Origin: Ferrovibrio sp.
Lineage (GTDB): Bacteria; Pseudomonadota; Alphaproteobacteria; Ferrovibrionales; Ferrovibrionaceae
Direction: 5' to 3'
Assembly: GCA_017991315.1 (NCBI GenBank)
Contig: JAGOQS010000001.1
Location: forward strand, 434,001-498,000
Length of the DNA: 64,000 nucleotides
Translations under genes and position numbers: made by a program
Notes under the pieces: generated by a model
Database searches by the model: none
What the model saw: only the letters and a program-made list of their open reading frames with translations
Told to the model about the DNA's origin: nothing
Shown: positions 61,353 to 64,000 of the stretch, one piece after another
Position numbering within the stretch: the stretch's first letter is position 1
How the letters are laid out: every line of letters starts with the position of its first letter

Positions 61353-61382
61353 GTTTACACCGTGGTTATAGTTTACGCCACG
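61353..61382 (+). promoter_or_regulatory. direct repeat upstream of the symporter operon
   Basis: GTTTACACC and GTTTACGCC stand 18 bases apart (61353 and 61371), about 90 bases before the DUF4212 start, in an otherwise AT-rich promoter region. Two half-sites about two helix turns apart are a possible activator or repressor site. No protein is assigned to it. Confidence 0.4.
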
Positions 61383-61467
61383 TAGGGGAGGATTCGAGGG
61401 GTTCGCAATGCCTCTCCATGCGCTGGCTCAACAACAACACAAACCTAAAGGGGTAGGAGCGCCAAAA

Positions 61468-61734
61468 ATGACTCAACTTTCACCGGACAAGGCTAAAGCC
61501 TATTGGTCCCGCACGTCGGGGCTGATGTGGACCATGCTGGCGATCTGGTTCCTGGCGGGCTTCGGCGTGCATCTCTTCGCACCGCAGCTCAACAGCATCC
61601 GGATCATCGGTTTTCCGCTCGGTTTCTACATGGCCGCGCAAGGCTCGCTGATCATCTTCGTCGTGTCGCTGTTCTGGTTTGCCCGCAAGCAGAACGAGAT
61701 CGACGAGGAATTCGGCGTGGCTGAAGAAGAGTAA
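61468..61734 (+). CDS. DUF4212 symporter small subunit
   Basis: The 88-residue protein matches DUF4212: YWSRTSGLMWTMLAIWFLAGFGVHLFAP and FPLGFYMAAQGSLIIFVVSLFWFARKQNEIDEEFG, two membrane helices. It is the usual small partner encoded directly before VC_2705-type sodium:solute symporters and is presumed to assemble with them in the inner membrane. The ATG has GGGTAGGAGC upstream. The symporter starts 14 bases later. Confidence 0.93.
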   Translation: MTQLSPDKAKAYWSRTSGLMWTMLAIWFLAGFGVHLFAPQLNSIRIIGFPLGFYMAAQGSLIIFVVSLFWFARKQNEIDEEFGVAEEE

Positions 61735-61748
61735 GGGGGAACACAGCC

Positions 61749-63593
61749 ATGGCTAACAATTCGCAAAGCGGCGGCGGTTTCATCAATAACCTCGGCAAGA
61801 TCTACGGCATCTATACCGGCGGCTTCGCTGCCTTCGTGATCTTCCTCGCCATCCTCGAGAAGATGGGTGTCTCGAACCAGGTGATCGGTTACCTGTTCGT
61901 GTTCATGACCATCGGCGTCTACGCGCTGATCGGCGTGATCTCGCGCACGGCGGAAATGGGCGAATACTACGTCGCCGGCCGGCGTGTGCCGGCGCTCTAT
62001 AACGGCATGGCCACCGGTTCCGACTGGATGAGCGCCGCGTCGTTCATTGGCATGGCCGGTTCGCTCTACCTGCTCGGCTACGACGGCCTTGCCTTCGTGC
62101 TCGGCTGGACCGGCGGCTACCTGCTGGTGTCGATCCTGCTCGCGCCGTATCTGCGCAAGTTCGGCCAGTACACCGTGCCGGACTTCCTCGGTGCCCGCTA
62201 CGGCGGCAACGTGGCGCGCTTCTTCGGCGTGATCGTGCTGATCTCGGCGTCCTTCACCTACGTGACGGCGCAGATCTTCGGCGTCGGCATCATCGCCTCG
62301 CGCTTCCTCGGCATCTCGTTCGAGGTCGCGGTGTTCGTCGGCCTCGCCGGCATTCTGGTCTGCTCGATGCTGGGCGGTATGCGCGCTGTCACCTGGACCC
62401 AGGTGGCGCAGTATATCATCCTGATCATCGCCTACCTGATCCCGGTGGTGATCCTCTCGGCCAAGACCACCGGCGTGCCGATCCCGCAGCTGATGTACGG
62501 CCAGGCGTTGGAGAAGATCGAGGTGCTGGAGAAGACGCTGGGGGTGGTGAAAGTCCACACAGCGACCTTCGCCAATGCCCAAGGCGTGATGAACTTCACC
62601 GACGGCTTGAACTTCTTCGCGCTGATCTTCTGCCTCATGGTCGGCACCGCTGCGCTGCCGCACATCCTGATGCGCTACTTCACCACGCCCAGCGTGCGTG
62701 AGGCGCGTCAGTCTGTCGCCTGGTCGCTGTTCTTCATCTTCCTGCTCTACTTCACGGCGCCCTCCTACGCCGCGTTCGCCAAGCTGGAAGTGTACCAGAA
62801 CGTGATCGGTCAGCAGATCACGGCTCTGCCCGCTTGGGTGCAGTCGTGGGGTGCCATTGGCCTCGTCGGTGCTTGCGATGCGGCCAATGCCGAAACCGTT
62901 TACGCGCTTTGCAAGGGCGTGAAGGGTAACGCGGACGGCATCCTGCAGCTTTCCGAGTTCCGTATCCACACGGATGCGATCGTGCTGGCAACGCCGGAAA
63001 TCGCGGGTCTGCCCTATGTCATCGCCGGCCTGGTGGCCGCTGGTGGCCTGGCGGCGGCGCTCTCGACCGCCGACGGTCTGCTGCTGGCGATCGCCAACGC
63101 CCTGAGCCATGACGTGTACTACCGCATGATCGACCCGCAGGCTCCGACCGCTCGTCGCCTGATCATCAGCCGCGTGCTGCTGGTCGTGGTGGCGATCGCC
63201 TCGGCGTATGTGGCCGCGCAGAAGCCCTCTACCATTCTCGCGATGGTGGCCTGGGCCTTCTCGATTGCCGCATCGGGCTTGTTCCCGGCGCTGGTGATGG
63301 GCATCTGGTGGAAGCGTACCTCCAATGCCGGTGCCATCGCGGGCATGATCGTGGGCTACGGCGTTTGCCTGTACTACCTGATCACCACGCAGTTCTATGG
63401 CGCACCGCTCTGGTTCGGGGTGAAGAACATCTCCTGTGGCCTGTTCGGTATCCCGGCGGCCTTCATCACCACCTACGTGGTCAGCCTGTTCACGGCGGCC
63501 CCGTCGAAGGAGATGCAGGACTTCATCGACTCGATCCGTGTTCCGGCGGGTGAGGTGAAGCTGGCCGACGAACGCGACGCCGTATCGCATTAA
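61749..63593 (+). CDS. sodium:solute symporter family protein (VC_2705 type)
   Basis: The 614-residue protein has about 13 membrane helices and the SSS signature around DWMSAASFIGMAGSLYLLGYDGLAFVLGWTGGYLLV. QYTVPDFLGARYGGN and LMRYFTTPSVREARQSVAWS are also present, as in acetate/monocarboxylate permeases (ActP-like). It imports a small organic acid with Na+. It forms an operon with DUF4212 and ends at a strong terminator. The nearby CBS/DUF294 and exonuclease genes often accompany this transporter type. Confidence 0.94.
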   Translation: MANNSQSGGGFINNLGKIYGIYTGGFAAFVIFLAILEKMGVSNQVIGYLFVFMTIGVYALIGVISRTAEMGEYYVAGRRVPALYNGMATGSDWMSAASFIGMAGSLYLLGYDGLAFVLGWTGGYLLVSILLAPYLRKFGQYTVPDFLGARYGGNVARFFGVIVLISASFTYVTAQIFGVGIIASRFLGISFEVAVFVGLAGILVCSMLGGMRAVTWTQVAQYIILIIAYLIPVVILSAKTTGVPIPQLMYGQALEKIEVLEKTLGVVKVHTATFANAQGVMNFTDGLNFFALIFCLMVGTAALPHILMRYFTTPSVREARQSVAWSLFFIFLLYFTAPSYAAFAKLEVYQNVIGQQITALPAWVQSWGAIGLVGACDAANAETVYALCKGVKGNADGILQLSEFRIHTDAIVLATPEIAGLPYVIAGLVAAGGLAAALSTADGLLLAIANALSHDVYYRMIDPQAPTARRLIISRVLLVVVAIASAYVAAQKPSTILAMVAWAFSIAASGLFPALVMGIWWKRTSNAGAIAGMIVGYGVCLYYLITTQFYGAPLWFGVKNISCGLFGIPAAFITTYVVSLFTAAPSKEMQDFIDSIRVPAGEVKLADERDAVSH

Positions 63594-63624
63594 GCGACAC
63601 GGGCAAGCGCTCTGCTTGTCACGG

Positions 63625-63655
63625 GCGGCGGGGACCTTATAGTGGTCCCCGCCGC
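63625..63655 (+). terminator. intrinsic terminator of the symporter operon
   Basis: GCGGCGGGGACC and GGTCCCCGCCGC form a perfect 12-bp stem with a 7-base loop, followed by TTTCTTTTG. It lies about 30 bases after the symporter stop. Confidence 0.92.
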
Positions 63656-63683
63656 TTTCTTTTGTCCGTATTAAGGTTGCTCA

Positions 63684-64000
63684 ATGCCTGCAAAGCCTGA
63701 TTTCTTCTGGGACTTTCTGCCCTTCTGGATTGTCGCCTACAGCCTGGCGGTGGTCGGCTGGACCTGTGTCGGCCGCTTCCTGATGAGCGCTTTCCTGCCG
63801 CCGGACAGCCCGAATTACATCTATCGCTGGTTCGTGCGGCTGACCGCCTGGCCGGTGCAGTTCGTCGGCTTCTTCACGCCGGCCTTTGTGCTGCCGCGCA
63901 TCCTGCCGCTGGTCACCGCCTTCTGGGCCTTCCTGCTGCGCTATGTCGCCTATGTGATTTTCGCGCGCTATGGCATGGCGCCGACGCTGGGAGTGAACTG
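63684..64000 (+). CDS. integral membrane protein, partial
   Basis: The first ~105 residues are visible and the gene runs off the window. It has hydrophobic segments FLPFWIVAYSLAVVGWTCVGRFL and WPVQFVGFFTPAFVLPRILPLVTAFWAFLLRY and a Trp/Phe-rich composition, with no signal peptide cleavage site. I do not recognise the family. It has its own start region after the symporter terminator. Confidence 0.7.
   Translation, partial: MPAKPDFFWDFLPFWIVAYSLAVVGWTCVGRFLMSAFLPPDSPNYIYRWFVRLTAWPVQFVGFFTPAFVLPRILPLVTAFWAFLLRYVAYVIFARYGMAPTLGVN

Overview
This window is GC-rich, densely packed chromosome from an alphaproteobacterium, most likely a Rhodospirillales-type lineage. The markers are a RegA/ActR-type response regulator, GapR (DUF2312), a DUF1244 protein, the split three-gene transhydrogenase (pntA, pntAB, pntB), a 46-residue aa3-type cytochrome oxidase subunit IV, ETF-ubiquinone oxidoreductase and a full-length indolepyruvate:ferredoxin oxidoreductase. 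There are no rRNA genes, one tRNA (Gln, UUG), no CRISPR array and no recognisable transposase or integrase.

Layout. 0-5 kb: end of a RegA/ActR regulator, hldE, then a tightly coupled FAD oxidoreductase, aldo/keto reductase, unknown protein and double cyclic-nucleotide-binding protein. 5-13 kb: prfC, a multifunctional beta-oxidation enzyme, a TonB-like protein, an MFS/FprA-type reductase pair. 12.7-16.6 kb: N-formylglutamate amidohydrolase, a YbdK-type ligase, DUF1244, gapR, small exported and hydrolase genes. 16.8-22.5 kb: indolepyruvate oxidoreductase and an operon of a nucleotide-sugar epimerase plus two hotdog thioesterases. 22.5-31 kb: a lipoprotein/ECF-sigma/anti-sigma set, TPR, DUF486, pyk, ppa, GMC oxidoreductase, SDR and a PAS protein. 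31-33.9 kb: an AT-rich island with two co-oriented genes. 34-45.5 kb: pnt operon, CtaH-like subunit, SprA-like protease, UbiB-family kinase, PepF, membrane PAS protein, Slt and an MFS carrier. 45.6-55.7 kb: uracil-DNA glycosylase, ETF-QO, a TPR lipoprotein, ispE, tRNA-Gln, hydrolase, surface-antigen-like protein, moaB, radical SAM and MmcQ-like proteins. 55.9-64 kb: a transport-related cluster with DnaQ-like exonuclease, CBS/DUF294 protein, an MHS-family carrier, an unknown protein and a DUF4212/sodium-solute symporter pair.

The most unusual part is the AT-rich island. Its first gene encodes an N-terminal domain resembling DUF5343 followed by a C-terminal TIR-like domain of the type found in CBASS/Pycsar effectors (PF10137). 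Eleven bases later, behind a very strong ribosome-binding site, is a 310-residue protein that I do not recognise. No cyclase, nuclease or recombinase is present, so this could be a compact, undescribed TIR-based two-gene defence system. The island is bracketed by imperfect 34-bp direct repeats. Its right shoulder carries a small ORF or structured RNA with nested inverted repeats.

A second recurring theme is a family of intergenic palindromic repeats (CGTCATGCCCGGG... type). In two copies the palindrome loop is occupied by another repeat whose central hairpin has different arms at each locus but conserved flanks.
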